Assembly (NCBI GenBank): GCA_030836785.1
Contig: JAUPLT010000090.1
Coordinates: 1 to 39,176 of the forward strand
Source of the DNA: Actinomycetota bacterium
Lineage (GTDB): Bacteria > Actinomycetota > Actinomycetes > Mycobacteriales > Mycobacteriaceae
Reading direction: 5' to 3'
DNA length: 39,176 nt
Position numbers and translations under genes: made by a program. Under the pieces are notes generated by a model. It saw only the letters and a list, made by a program, of their open reading frames with translations, did not search any database and was not told the origin of the DNA. Of this stretch, positions 20,728 through 29,028 are shown in pieces. Position 1 is the stretch's first letter. Each line of letters starts with the position of its first letter.

Positions 20728-23532
20728 ATGGCAAACAAGACGGCCTCCCGCTCCGCTGCGCGTACGACCAGCTCACGGGGCGGTTCCGGGACAGGCGCCC
20801 GCCCAGCGGCCGGGTCTGCCACCAAGCCCCGGGCTAAGGCCGGATCGAAGGCCGGATCGAAGGCCGGTACGAAGGCCGGTGCGAGGGGCACGAGTGTGTC
20901 CGCCAAGGCTCCCACCAGGTCTTCCCGGCCCACCCCGCCGCGCCGCAAGCCCTCGGCGGGGAACTCGCCGTCCGGTATCGCTCTGGCCACCGCTGCCAGT
21001 GGCCGGGCAATGCGGGCGACGTGGATGATCCTGGCCCGTGGGGCCGGTTCCGCCGCCAGGTCGGTGGGGCGCGCCCGCGACCTTGAGCCCGGCCACCGCC
21101 GGGACGGCCTCGCGCTGGGGCTGATGGCACTGGCGGTGGTGATCGCCGCCGCCTCCTGGCTGGACGCGGCCCGGCCGGTCGGCGCCTGGATGGACTCGTC
21201 GTTGCGCACGCTGGTGGGCGGCGCTGTCATCCTGCTGCCACTCGTGCTCGGCGCGGTCGCGGTGGTGTTGATGCGCACCGAGCCGCGGCCCGAGGCCCGG
21301 CCGCGGCTGGTGCTGGGGGTCGCGATGATCGCTCTGCCGGTGCTCGGTCTGTGGCACCTCTGGTCGGGTGCACCCACCGACCCGGCGGACCGTCAGCGGG
21401 CCGGCGGGTTCGTGGGCTTCGCCGCGGGAGGACCGCTGGCCGACGGGCTGACGGTCTGGATCGCGACACCATTGCTCATCGTCGCCGGCCTGTTCGGCCT
21501 GTTGCTGCTCACCGGAACGACGCTGCGCGATCTGCCGTACGCGTTGTACGAGATGTTCGGAACCCGCTCCGGGCGGCGCTATGCCGACTACGACCCCGAC
21601 TACGACCCCGCTTACGACCCCGAATACGAGTACGCCGGGGACGATTCCGAGAACTGTGGTGGCGACGGTGTCGAAGACGGAAGGTCGTTCGGCGGTGCGC
21701 CCGGATCGGCCGCGGACGACCTCTCCGCGGGGTACTACGACGATCCCCGCGCTTACGACGACGAGCCGGCGGCCTGGCCCGGCGCCCCCGTTCCAGCGGG
21801 CACCCCGTTCGACAATTACCCACTGGAAGAGACCGCCGTCGAGGCGCCGAGTGCCACCGAGCCGGTCAAGCCTCGGCGGCGCAAGACGGTGCCGTCCGTG
21901 CCCGAGCGCAGGGCGCTGCCGTCTGTGCCCGAGCGCAAGGCGGCGGTCCCTGCCGCCGACGTCCCAGCCGCCGACGACGAACTATCGCTCGACCGGGTGG
22001 TCGAAGGCCCGTACACACTGCCGACGCTGGATCTTCTGATCCCGGGAGATCCACCGAAGCGCCGTAGCGCGGCCAACGACACCATGGTCGAGGCCATCTC
22101 CTCGGTCCTCGAACAGTTCAAGATCGACGCCGCGGTCACCGGATGCACCCGTGGCCCGACCGTCACCCGCTACGAGGTCGAACTTGGTCCGGGTGTGAAG
22201 GTGGAGAAGATCACCGCACTGCAGCGCAACCTCGCCTACGCGGTGGCCACCGAAAGCGTCCGCCTGCTCGCCCCGATCCCGGGCAAGTCCGCGGTCGGTA
22301 TCGAGGTACCCAACACCGACCGCGAAATGGTCCGTCTCGCCGACGTTCTCACCGCGCCGTCCACCCGCCGGGACCACCATCCGTTGGTGATCGGTCTCGG
22401 CAAGGACATCGAGGGTGACTTCATCTCCGCCAACTTGGCAAAGATGCCGCACCTTTTGGTCGCCGGGTCCACCGGGTCGGGCAAGTCCAGCTTCGTCAAC
22501 TCGATGCTGGTGTCGCTGCTTGCTCGCGCCACCCCCGAAGAGGTGCGGATGATCCTCATCGACCCCAAGATGGTGGAACTGACGCCCTACGAGGGCATTC
22601 CGCACCTGATCACCCCGATCATCACCCAGCCCAAGAAAGCTGCCGCCGCACTGGCCTGGCTGGTCGAGGAGATGGAGCAGCGCTACCAGGACATGCAGGC
22701 CTCCCGGGTGCGTCATATCGACGATTTCAACGCCAAAGTCCGCTCGGGGGAGATCAGCACGCCACTCGGCAGCCAGCGGGTCTACAAGCCTTACCCGTAC
22801 ATCGTGGCGATCGTCGACGAGTTGGCCGACCTGATGATGACCGCCCCCCGCGACGTCGAGGAAGCCATCGTCCGCATCACTCAGAAGGCGCGGGCCGCCG
22901 GCATCCATCTGGTGTTGGCGACCCAGCGCCCGTCGGTCGACGTGGTCACCGGCCTGATCAAGACCAACGTCCCGTCCCGGCTGGCCTTCGCCACCTCGTC
23001 GCTGACCGACAGTCGGGTCATTCTCGATCAGCCCGGCGCCGAGAAGTTGATCGGTATGGGCGACGGGCTGTTCCTGCCGATGGGGGCCGGCAAACCAGTC
23101 CGTCTGCAGGGTGCCTACATCAGCGACGACGAGATCCAAGCCGTCGTGCAAGCCTGTAAGGACCAGGCCGAACCGGACTACACCGAGGGTGTCACCGCGG
23201 CCAAACCGTCCGGCGACAGGTCCGATGTCGACCCCGATATCGGGGACGATATGGACGTCCTGCTCCAAGCCGTCGAACTGGTGGTGTCCAGCCAGTTCGG
23301 CTCCACTTCGATGCTGCAGCGGAAGTTGCGGGTCGGGTTCGCCAAGGCGGGCCGACTGATGGATCTGATGGAGACCCGCGGCATCGTCGGGCCGTCAGAG
23401 GGTTCCAAGGCGCGCGAGGTGCTGGTCAAACCCGACGAACTGTCGGCCACCCTGATGGCGATCCGCGGTGGTGGCGGGTCCGGCCACGATGACGAGGACG
23501 ACGACTTCGGGGGCGTACCGGAGGACTTCTGA
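20728..23532 (+). CDS. ftsK: DNA translocase FtsK
   Basis: FtsK is the septal DNA pump that clears chromosome dimers and aids segregation. From the ATG at 20728 it has 934 residues. The N-terminus is a Lys/Ala/Gly-rich basic tail with KAGS repeats, followed by about four membrane helices (residues ~130-275). A linker holds [15 protein letters not shown] and two VPERR/VPERK repeats. The alpha/beta motor contains Walker [12 protein letters not shown] near residue 578, Walker [14 protein letters not shown] and [15 protein letters not shown]. The winged-helix gamma domain at the end ([22 protein letters not shown]) would read polar KOPS-type sites. The ORF-track start at 20491 adds low-complexity sequence and lies upstream of the promoter. 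Confidence 0.95.
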   Translation: MANKTASRSAARTTSSRGGSGTGARPAAGSATKPRAKAGSKAGSKAGTKAGARGTSVSAKAPTRSSRPTPPRRKPSAGNSPSGIALATAASGRAMRATWMILARGAGSAARSVGRARDLEPGHRRDGLALGLMALAVVIAAASWLDAARPVGAWMDSSLRTLVGGAVILLPLVLGAVAVVLMRTEPRPEARPRLVLGVAMIALPVLGLWHLWSGAPTDPADRQRAGGFVGFAAGGPLADGLTVWIATPLLIVAGLFGLLLLTGTTLRDLPYALYEMFGTRSGRRYADYDPDYDPAYDPEYEYAGDDSENCGGDGVEDGRSFGGAPGSAADDLSAGYYDDPRAYDDEPAAWPGAPVPAGTPFDNYPLEETAVEAPSATEPVKPRRRKTVPSVPERRALPSVPERKAAVPAADVPAADDELSLDRVVEGPYTLPTLDLLIPGDPPKRRSAANDTMVEAISSVLEQFKIDAAVTGCTRGPTVTRYEVELGPGVKVEKITALQRNLAYAVATESVRLLAPIPGKSAVGIEVPNTDREMVRLADVLTAPSTRRDHHPLVIGLGKDIEGDFISANLAKMPHLLVAGSTGSGKSSFVNSMLVSLLARATPEEVRMILIDPKMVELTPYEGIPHLITPIITQPKKAAAALAWLVEEMEQRYQDMQASRVRHIDDFNAKVRSGEISTPLGSQRVYKPYPYIVAIVDELADLMMTAPRDVEEAIVRITQKARAAGIHLVLATQRPSVDVVTGLIKTNVPSRLAFATSSLTDSRVILDQPGAEKLIGMGDGLFLPMGAGKPVRLQGAYISDDEIQAVVQACKDQAEPDYTEGVTAAKPSGDRSDVDPDIGDDMDVLLQAVELVVSSQFGSTSMLQRKLRVGFAKAGRLMDLMETRGIVGPSEGSKAREVLVKPDELSATLMAIRGGGGSGHDDEDDDFGGVPEDF
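20836..20883. repeat. 12-bp tandem repeat inside ftsK
   Basis: Four copies of AAGGCCGGATCG-like units (20836, 20848, 20860, 20872) encode K-A-G-S/T/A repeats in the basic N-terminal tail. The first two are identical and the last two differ in the final four bases. Copy-number change would keep the frame. Confidence 0.9.
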
Positions 23533-23541
23533 CCGTCGCAG

Positions 23542-24084
23542 CTACAGCACGAGCAGCATCCTGGTGTTACCCAGGATGTTCGGTTTGACGTAGCTGAGGT
23601 CGAGGAACTCCGCGACGCCGACGTCGTAGGAACGGCACATCTCCTCGTACACCTCCGAGGTGACCGGGGTTCCCTCGATCTCGCCGAACCCGTGCCGGGC
23701 GAAGAACCCGACCTCGAAGGTCAGGACGAACAGCCGTTGAAGTTGGAGTTCTCGAGCGACCTCGAGAAGCTTCCCGACGATGGCGTGCCCGACACCGCGG
23801 CCTTTCACCGCGGGGTCCACCGCGACCGTGCGGACTTCGCCGAGGTCCGCCCACAGCACATGCAGAGCGCCGCAGCCAACCACGCGATCGTCCATCTCGG
23901 CGACCCAGAACTCCTGGACCGCTTCATATAGTGTGACGAGGTTCTTCTCCAGCAGGATCTTTCCGGCGTAGGTGTCAACCAGCCGTTTGATCTCTGGTAC
24001 GTCTGAGGTGCGGGCACGTCGTACCGCCACTGCAGCGACTTCGCGACCGTCCAGCGACGGCGCCTCACGCGATAGGTCGGACAC
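23542..24084 (-). CDS. argA: GNAT-family amino-acid acetyltransferase, N-acetylglutamate synthase type
   Basis: This 180-residue protein is a single GNAT domain, like the short mycobacterial ArgA (Rv2747) that acetylates glutamate or glutamine at the start of arginine synthesis. Acetyl-CoA-binding signature: VRTVAVDPAVKGRGVGHAIVGKLLEVA near residues 84-110 (the R/Q-x-x-G-x-G/A loop is KGRGVG). The downstream strand RLFVLTFEVGFFARHGFGEIEG is typical of ArgA-like GNATs. The GTG at 24084 follows a TAGGGT box by 6 nt. It is convergent with ftsK (9 nt between them) and divergent from pgsA3. Confidence 0.9.
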   Translation of the reverse strand: MSDLSREAPSLDGREVAAVAVRRARTSDVPEIKRLVDTYAGKILLEKNLVTLYEAVQEFWVAEMDDRVVGCGALHVLWADLGEVRTVAVDPAVKGRGVGHAIVGKLLEVARELQLQRLFVLTFEVGFFARHGFGEIEGTPVTSEVYEEMCRSYDVGVAEFLDLSYVKPNILGNTRMLLVL

Positions 24085-24090
24085 CGCGCC

Positions 24091-24096
24091 ACCCTA
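24091..24096 (-). promoter_or_regulatory. -10 box for leaderless argA
   Basis: On the minus strand TAGGGT ends 6 nt before the GTG of argA. It lies back to back with the pgsA3 promoter in a 55-nt gap. Confidence 0.65.
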
Positions 24097-24126
24097 TCGC
24101 TGCGGGTCTCTGTGGTCCTGACCAGA

Positions 24127-24132
24127 TATTCT
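24127..24132 (+). promoter_or_regulatory. -10 box for leaderless pgsA3
   Basis: TATTCT fits TANNNT and ends 7 nt before the GTG of pgsA3, with no Shine-Dalgarno in between. Confidence 0.65.
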
Positions 24133-24139
24133 GTCTCCC

Positions 24140-24748
24140 GTGCCGGGCCCATCCCAAACTCCGCCGGCGGCCCGGCACGTCCCGGTCGTCAATGTCGCCA
24201 ACATGCTGACCGCGCTGCGGTTGGTTCTTGTCCCGGTTTTCCTGTTTTTCCTCTTCGCCGGTGATGGCCACCAGACCGCAAGCCGGATCACCGCGTTCGT
24301 GATATTCGCGGTGGCGGTCATGACCGATCGCCTGGACGGGGCGCTGGCCCGCAAGCACGGCATGATCACCGAATTCGGCAAACTGGCTGATCCGATCGCC
24401 GACAAGATGCTGATCGGATCAGCACTCATCGGGTTGTCGATCTTGGGCGACCTGCCGTGGTGGGTGACGGTGGTGATTCTGATCCGCGAGATCGGGGTCA
24501 CCGTGCTGCGTTTCGCGGTGATCAGCCGAGGGGTGATCCCTGCCAGCCACGGCGGCAAGCTCAAGACGCTGGTCCAAGCCATCGCGATCGGGCTGTTCGT
24601 CCTGCCGCTGCACAGTTGGCCGTCGGCCTGGCTCACCGTCGCCTGGTGGGTGATGTGGGCGGCGGTGGTGCTGACACTGGCGACCGGCATCGACTATGTC
24701 GTCTCCGCTGTGCGCGGCGCGCGTGATGTCGACCAGGACACCGACTAG
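24140..24748 (+). CDS. pgsA3: CDP-alcohol phosphatidyltransferase (PgsA3)
   Basis: This integral membrane enzyme of phospholipid synthesis is of the CDP-diacylglycerol--glycerol-3-phosphate type. The complete family motif is present from about residue 62: DRLDGALARKHGMITEFGKLADPIADK, that is D-x2-DG-x2-AR-x8-G-x3-D-x3-D. Several hydrophobic segments surround it (ALRLVLVPVFLFFLF, ITAFVIFAVAVM, WWVTVVILI, LTVAWWVMWAAVVLTLATG). At 202 residues it has normal length. It lies directly upstream of the envelope-stress operon clgR-pspA, as in M. tuberculosis. Confidence 0.93.
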   Translation: MPGPSQTPPAARHVPVVNVANMLTALRLVLVPVFLFFLFAGDGHQTASRITAFVIFAVAVMTDRLDGALARKHGMITEFGKLADPIADKMLIGSALIGLSILGDLPWWVTVVILIREIGVTVLRFAVISRGVIPASHGGKLKTLVQAIAIGLFVLPLHSWPSAWLTVAWWVMWAAVVLTLATGIDYVVSAVRGARDVDQDTD

Positions 24749-24778
24749 CGGCCGAATCGGAGCCGCCCATCGGCGCGG

Positions 24779-24806
24779 GGAACCAATCTCGAGCCTCCGC
24801 CGTTGC
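24779..24806 (+). promoter_or_regulatory. SigE-type promoter upstream of clgR
   Basis: GGAACC (24779-24784), 16 nt, then CGTTGC (24801-24806) matches the ECF SigE pattern GGAACY-N15/16-CGTT. In M. tuberculosis the clgR region is induced by envelope stress under SigE, so the context fits. Expected transcript start is near 24813, with AGGAGGA before the ATG. Confidence 0.7.
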
Positions 24807-24838
24807 ACAGATGCTGCGACGATATGAGGAGGACAGCG

Positions 24839-25147
24839 ATGGCGGTACTGCTGCGGGAAGTGATCGGCGACGTTCTGCGCCGCGCCCGCACCACGCAGGG
24901 ACGCACCTTGCGGGAGGTGTCGAACTCCGCCCGGGTCAGCCTGGGGTATCTCTCCGAGGTCGAACGCGGCCGTAAGGAGGCGTCAAGTGAGCTTCTCGGC
25001 GCCATCTGCACCGCACTCGATGTGCCCCTGTCTCAGGTGCTGTGCGACGCCGGCACTGAGATGGCCTGCCACGAGGACGTGGCTCGCCTGACCACCGTTC
25101 CTCGCGATGTGGTGATCAACCACCCGGTGGCGATGGCGGTCGCCTGA
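24839..25147 (+). CDS. clgR: Transcriptional activator ClgR
   Basis: This 102-residue Cro/CI-type HTH regulator activates clp protease genes and the psp operon. The HTH spans roughly residues 7-62: [45 protein letters not shown]. The C-terminus ends in hydrophobic [11 protein letters not shown], consistent with known ClgR turnover by Clp proteases through its C-terminal residues. The start is ATG 24839 with AGGAGGA in front; the ORF-track start 12 codons upstream lies before this site. It is followed by pspA and pspM, the conserved mycobacterial order. Confidence 0.94.
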   Translation: MAVLLREVIGDVLRRARTTQGRTLREVSNSARVSLGYLSEVERGRKEASSELLGAICTALDVPLSQVLCDAGTEMACHEDVARLTTVPRDVVINHPVAMAVA

Positions 25148-25265
25148 CCGGCGCTGACCGGCCGACATTGCCACGGTGCTGCGCCCGGATGGGCCGACCC
25201 GATAAATTGGGCGGCGGCTGGAAACGCGGCTGAAGCGACACTCGACTTGAAGGCAGGCAACTTAG

Positions 25266-26075
25266 ATGGCCAATCCGTTCGTGAAGGCGTGGAAGTACCT
25301 GATGGCGCTGTTCAGCTCCAAGGTCGATGAATACGCCGATCCGAAGGTCCAGATCCAGCAGGCGATCGAGGAATATCAACGTCAGCATCAGGCGCTGACC
25401 CAGCAGGCAGCCCAGGTGATCGGCAATCAGCGCCAACTGGAGATGCGGCTGAACCGCCAGCTGGCCGATATCGAGAAGTTGCAGGCCAATGTCCGCCAGG
25501 CGCTGACCCTGGCAGACCAGGCCGCAGCCGGGGGGGACGCGGGGAAGGCCACCGAGTACACCAACGCCGCGGAGGCCTTCGCCGCGCAGCTGGTCACTGC
25601 CGAGCAGAGCGTCGAGGATCTCAAGACGCTGCACGACCAGGCGCTGCAGGCAGCGACGCAGGCCAAGAAGGCGGTCGAGCAGAACGCCATGGTGCTGCAG
25701 CAGAAGATCGCCGAACGCACGAAGCTGCTCAGCCAGCTTGAACAGGCCAAGATGCAGGAGCAGGTCAGCGCATCGTTGCGGTCTATGAGCGAGCTTTCCG
25801 CTCCCGGCACCACACCGAGCCTCGATGAGGTCCGCGACAAGATCGAACGGCGCTACGCCAATGCCATGGGTGACGCTGAGCTGGCCCAGAACTCGGTGCA
25901 GGGTCGCATGATGGAGATTCAGCAGGCCAGCGTGCAGATGGCCGGCCATTCCCGGCTCGAACAGATTCGCGCCTCGATGCGCGGTGAGGCGCTACCCGCC
26001 GGCGGCGCCGCCGCTCCGGCGGCACCGGCCACCCCGGCTGCCGCGCCCCAGCCCGAGAAACCACTCGGACAGTAA
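25266..26075 (+). CDS. pspA: Phage-shock protein A / 35-kDa antigen
   Basis: PspA/IM30 proteins form coiled-coil assemblies that bind stressed membranes. The 269 residues begin [37 protein letters not shown], the amphipathic helix and conserved start of the family, followed by long coiled coils to about residue 230. The Ala/Pro tail ([14 protein letters not shown]) is disordered and typical of the actinobacterial 35-kDa antigen. A 118-nt gap separates it from clgR. AAGGAG precedes the next gene, pspM, 14 nt downstream. Confidence 0.95.
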   Translation: MANPFVKAWKYLMALFSSKVDEYADPKVQIQQAIEEYQRQHQALTQQAAQVIGNQRQLEMRLNRQLADIEKLQANVRQALTLADQAAAGGDAGKATEYTNAAEAFAAQLVTAEQSVEDLKTLHDQALQAATQAKKAVEQNAMVLQQKIAERTKLLSQLEQAKMQEQVSASLRSMSELSAPGTTPSLDEVRDKIERRYANAMGDAELAQNSVQGRMMEIQQASVQMAGHSRLEQIRASMRGEALPAGGAAAPAAPATPAAAPQPEKPLGQ

Positions 26076-26089
26076 GAAGGAGCGTCCCG

Positions 26090-26920
26090 ATGGCGGTGAA
26101 ACCTGAGGTGGCCGGCTATTCGGCGCGCCGGAATCGGTCGGTGCTGCAGCGCGGCATCGACACCGCCAGCGAGTACGCCGACGCCGCGGCGCAAAAATTG
26201 GTTGCGCTGTCCGATCCGCGGGCCCGGTTGCTGCGGAAGCGGCGCTGGGCGCTGAGGCTGGGGGTGTTCTTCGGTTTTTCGTCCATGTTCTGGGTAGCGG
26301 TGACCGGACTGCTGGCGACGTGGAGCACCCCGGTGTGGGGATTGATCATCACCGGTGTGATCGCAGCGGGCGCGGCTCTGCCGGCCACCTTGTTTCTGCT
26401 GCGCTATCGGTGGCTTCGCGGCGAGCCGCTGCCGCCGCAGCGTCAAGCGAGCGGGCGGCGGCTGCCCCCGCACGGTTCGGCGGCGCGGCCGGTGATGTCG
26501 GCGCTGGGCGCATCCGAACGGGGGCTGCACTCGCTGCTGGGGGTCATCGAGCGGGGCGAGATGCTGCCGGCCTCGGAGCTTCGGGAGTTGACCGCCGCGG
26601 CCGGCGGGTCGGCGGCGGCGATGGCCGCGACGGCAGCGGAAGTCGTGTCGATGGAACGCGCCGCGGTCGAGGCTCCGCAGTCCCGCGCCTACCTGGCGCC
26701 CACCATCAACGCGCTTACCGCTCAGCTCAACGGTGGGTTGCGGCAGTACAACGAGATGGTTACCGCCGCCGCCCACCTGGTGTCGGCGGTCACCACAGAC
26801 CCTCTGCTGGGCGGGCCGTCCCAACAGCGTTACCGCGCAGAACTCGGTGACGCGACGGATCGGCTGTTGGGCTGGGCCCAGGCGTTCGACGAGTTGGGTC
26901 CGGCGCGGCGGGTGTCGTAA
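26090..26920 (+). CDS. pspM: PspA-partner membrane protein PspM
   Basis: This 276-residue protein corresponds to Rv2743c, the membrane partner of PspA in the mycobacterial Psp system. Two membrane segments are clear, near residues 56-77 (LGVFFGFSSMFWVAVTGLLATW) and 80-103 (VWGLIITGVIAAGAALPATLFLL). The C-terminal domain is Ala-rich and helical (RELTAAAGGSAAAMAATAAEVVSMERA). AAGGAG lies just before the ATG. The fourth gene of the M. tuberculosis system, Rv2742c (pspN), is missing: only 65 nt lie between this stop and the end of ephG. Confidence 0.88.
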   Translation: MAVKPEVAGYSARRNRSVLQRGIDTASEYADAAAQKLVALSDPRARLLRKRRWALRLGVFFGFSSMFWVAVTGLLATWSTPVWGLIITGVIAAGAALPATLFLLRYRWLRGEPLPPQRQASGRRLPPHGSAARPVMSALGASERGLHSLLGVIERGEMLPASELRELTAAAGGSAAAMAATAAEVVSMERAAVEAPQSRAYLAPTINALTAQLNGGLRQYNEMVTAAAHLVSAVTTDPLLGGPSQQRYRAELGDATDRLLGWAQAFDELGPARRVS

Positions 26921-26937
26921 CGGGCCCAGTCGCCGAG

Positions 26938-27002
26938 TACAGAGTGGGACGGCTACAGAGGTCGGGCGGCTACAGGGTCGGGCGGCTACAGAGTCGGGCG
27001 CA
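26938..27002. repeat. 16-17-bp tandem repeat between pspM and ephG
   Basis: Four imperfect units of TACAGAGTCGGGCGGC start at 26938, 26954 (17 bp), 26971 and 26987. The last unit overlaps the final codons and stop of ephG on the other strand. The block fills the convergent junction between pspM and ephG. It is a plausible variable-number locus. Confidence 0.88.
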
Positions 27003-27438
27003 GCGCCGGGATGACGGCCCCCGCCAGGCCGCGGACGATGGCCTTGCCGAAGTCGAACATGTCGAAGTAGTCCCGCCACAGGGTGATCCGGCCGTTGTGG
27101 ACTTCGAACACCCCACACACCCAGAACTGCAGGCGCACCGGGCCGAATACCAACGCGTCGGTTCGCTCGGTGAGGACGGTGGCTCCGTTGACCGCGATGC
27201 GATGCGTCTTCACCTCGAAAGCCGCCCGGCCGTCCATGGCGCGGAACAGTTTGATGGCGCGGGCGCGGCCGCGAATGGTCGGGAAGCCGACGTTCTGATA
27301 GACGAGGGCCTCGTCGAGCACCGCGCCGGCGGCATCGATGTCCTGGTCCTGCAGAGCGGCCAGGAAGACCTCGACGGTGTGGGCGTTATCGACGCCGGCA
27401 CTTACGTTCCCGCCGGTGCTGACGATGTGTTCTGACAT
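26986..27438 (-). CDS. ephG: Limonene-1,2-epoxide hydrolase-family protein EphG
   Basis: This 150-residue SnoaL/cystatin-like protein matches Rv2740. The catalytic set of limonene epoxide hydrolases is visible: Tyr and Asn in LVYQNVG, Arg and Asp in ERTDAL, and Asp in LWRDYFDMFDF. It would open epoxides with water, probably of lipid or sterol type, by a one-step acid-base mechanism. ATG 27438 is preceded by TAGGCT with a 6-nt spacer. It is divergent from the glycosyltransferase gene with only 49 nt between starts. Confidence 0.92.
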   Translation of the reverse strand: MSEHIVSTGGNVSAGVDNAHTVEVFLAALQDQDIDAAGAVLDEALVYQNVGFPTIRGRARAIKLFRAMDGRAAFEVKTHRIAVNGATVLTERTDALVFGPVRLQFWVCGVFEVHNGRITLWRDYFDMFDFGKAIVRGLAGAVIPALRPTL

Positions 27439-27444
27439 GCGCCA

Positions 27445-27450
27445 AGCCTA
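27445..27450 (-). promoter_or_regulatory. -10 box for leaderless ephG
   Basis: On the minus strand TAGGCT ends 6 nt before the ATG of ephG. It is the same hexamer as at ribF. Confidence 0.65.
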
Positions 27451-27487
27451 GGCGAGTGCGGGCTTGCGGTATGTGAGGCTGGACTCC

Positions 27488-28651
27488 ATGCGTATCGCCG
27501 TAGTCGCCGGGCCGGAGGCCGGACACTGCTTCCCGGCGATCGCGTTGTGTCTGCGGTTGGCCGAGGCAGGTGACGATCCGGTCCTGCTAACCGGCTCCGA
27601 GCGGCTTGATACTGCGTGCTCCGCCGGCGTCGAGGCAGTCGAACTGGCCGGCCTCGAGCCCGAGAGCACCGATGACGACACCGATTCGGGGTCCAAGTTG
27701 CACCGGCGTGCGGCCCGGATGGCGGTCCTCAATATTCCCGTGCTGCAACGACTGCGGCCCGATCTGGTGGTTTCCGATGAGATCACCGCCTGCGGCGGCC
27801 TGGCCGCCGAACTCATGGGCATTCCCTGGGCAGAACTCAATCCACACCCGCTGTATCTGCCGTCGAAAGGGCTGCCGCCCATCGGCAGTGGCCTGGCACC
27901 CGGCTCCGGTGCCGCCGGGTGGGTACGGGATACCGCAATGCGGTTCTTCACCGGACGGTCGATCCGCGCGGGAGAACGGCAGCGCTCGGCAGCCCGGCAC
28001 GGTATCGGGCTGCCTGTGCGTGATCCCGGTCCGCGGCGCCGGCTGATCGCCACCCTGCCCGCGCTGGAGGTATCACGGCCGGACTGGCCTGAGGAGGCTG
28101 TCATCGTCGGCCCGATGCTCTTCGAGCCCACCGACGTCGTGCTTGCGCCGCCGCAGGGAGACGGCCTGCTGATCGTCGTGGCACCGTCGACGGCGGCAAC
28201 CGGAGCGCCGGGACTGGCCGAACTGGCACTGGAGCATCTGGTGCCGGGACGGACGCTTCCCGAGGGCACACGGCTGGTGGTGTCCAGTCTCGGCGGCGAC
28301 CATCACCCGGTGCCGCCGTGGGCAGCGGTCGGTTTCGGACGCCAGGACGAACTGCTCAGCCACGCGGATCTGGTGATCTGCGGCGGCGGGCACGGCATGC
28401 TGGCGAAGGCCCTGCTGGCCGGTGTTCCGGCGGTGGTGGTACCCGGTGGTGGTGACCAGTGGGAACTGGCCAATCGTGTGGTGCGCCAAGGCAGTGCGCG
28501 GTTGGTCCGGCCGCTGACGCCGGAGGCATTGGCAGCGGCGGCCAATGCGGTGATCTCCGAGCCCTCCTATAGCGACGCCGCGCGGCGGGCAGGGGAGAGC
28601 ATTGTGGGAGTGGCGGATCCGGTTCGGGTGTGTCACGAGGCCGCTGGGTAG
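27488..28651 (+). CDS. GT-B glycosyltransferase (UGT-like, MGT type)
   Basis: This 387-residue protein corresponds to Rv2739c. The N-terminal Rossmann domain begins IAVVAGPEAGHCFPAIALCLRLAEAGDDPVLLTG, with the His of the G-H-x-x-P motif typical of this superfamily. The C-terminal donor site reads HADLVICGGGHGMLAKALLAGVPAVVVPGGGDQWELANRV, the UGT nucleotide-sugar signature. The acceptor is unknown; relatives glycosylate lipids or macrolides. The ATG at 27488 is chosen over TTG 27464 because it starts the first strand. A GAGGCT hexamer 7 nt upstream is one base from the TANNNT pattern. Confidence 0.88.
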   Translation: MRIAVVAGPEAGHCFPAIALCLRLAEAGDDPVLLTGSERLDTACSAGVEAVELAGLEPESTDDDTDSGSKLHRRAARMAVLNIPVLQRLRPDLVVSDEITACGGLAAELMGIPWAELNPHPLYLPSKGLPPIGSGLAPGSGAAGWVRDTAMRFFTGRSIRAGERQRSAARHGIGLPVRDPGPRRRLIATLPALEVSRPDWPEEAVIVGPMLFEPTDVVLAPPQGDGLLIVVAPSTAATGAPGLAELALEHLVPGRTLPEGTRLVVSSLGGDHHPVPPWAAVGFGRQDELLSHADLVICGGGHGMLAKALLAGVPAVVVPGGGDQWELANRVVRQGSARLVRPLTPEALAAAANAVISEPSYSDAARRAGESIVGVADPVRVCHEAAG

Positions 28652-28654
28652 GTT
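28649..28654 (+). promoter_or_regulatory. -10 box for the DUF3046 gene, overlapping a stop codon
   Basis: TAGGTT fits TANNNT and ends 7 nt before the GTG at 28662. Its first three bases are the TAG stop of the glycosyltransferase gene. Confidence 0.6.
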
Positions 28655-28661
28655 TACCGAT

Positions 28662-28856
28662 GTGCGACTGACCGAATTTCATGAACTGGTCAAGGGACAG
28701 TTCGGTCCGGTTCGCAGCGCCTCGATGCTGGTAGACCATGCGCTGACCCGGTTCGGTGGACGGAGTGCCGCCCAAGCGATCGAGGACGGCGTCGACCCGC
28801 GCGAGGTATGGCGGGCGCTGTGCGACGACTTCGACGTGCCTCGTGAACGGTGGTGA
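28662..28856 (+). CDS. DUF3046 small protein
   Basis: This 64-residue protein of unknown function corresponds to Rv2738c. It begins RLTEFHELVKGQFGPVRSASMLVDHALTRFGG and ends EVWRALCDDFDVPRERW, which is the full DUF3046 domain found beside recA in actinobacteria. The GTG at 28662 is preferred to the ORF-track start at 28602, which lies inside the glycosyltransferase gene. A TAGGTT box 7 nt upstream supports it. The domain is conserved next to recA, but no function is known to me. Confidence 0.88.
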   Translation: MRLTEFHELVKGQFGPVRSASMLVDHALTRFGGRSAAQAIEDGVDPREVWRALCDDFDVPRERW

Positions 28857-28890
28857 GAGCCGGGTGGCTGCGACACGCGGGCGCGCCTGC

Positions 28891-28918
28891 TTGCCATCGA
28901 ACACATGTTCGCTAATGT
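28891..28918 (+). promoter_or_regulatory. LexA-controlled recA promoter with SOS box between -35 and -10
   Basis: TTGCCA (28891-28896), 16 nt, then TAATGT (28913-28918). The spacer is exactly the mycobacterial SOS box TCGAACACATGTTCGC (28897-28912; consensus TCGAAC-N4-GTTCGA with one mismatch). LexA bound here would block polymerase directly. Confidence 0.9.
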
Positions 28919-28952
28919 GAGCGTGTTCGACCGGCGCAGTTCGATCCGGGTT

Positions 28953-28975
28953 TTGTCGGTGGCCCCCTCTAGCGT
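28953..28975 (+). promoter_or_regulatory. PafBC/RecA-NDp-type recA promoter
   Basis: TTGTCGGTG (28953-28961), exactly 8 nt, then TAGCGT (28970-28975) matches the LexA-independent RecA-NDp motif tTGTCRgtg-N8-TAnnnT, which PafBC recognises in mycobacteria. Expected transcript start is near 28982, giving a leader of about 47 nt. Confidence 0.9.
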
Positions 28976-29028
28976 CACTGACAACCGACCGAACCGGTCA
29001 CCCGAACACCACACGAACGGAGACATCA

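Noticed and set aside
21982-23268. 428-codon minus-strand ORF opposite ftsK
   Set aside because: Same reason: it is antisense to the conserved FtsK motor domain, with composition typical of a shadow frame.
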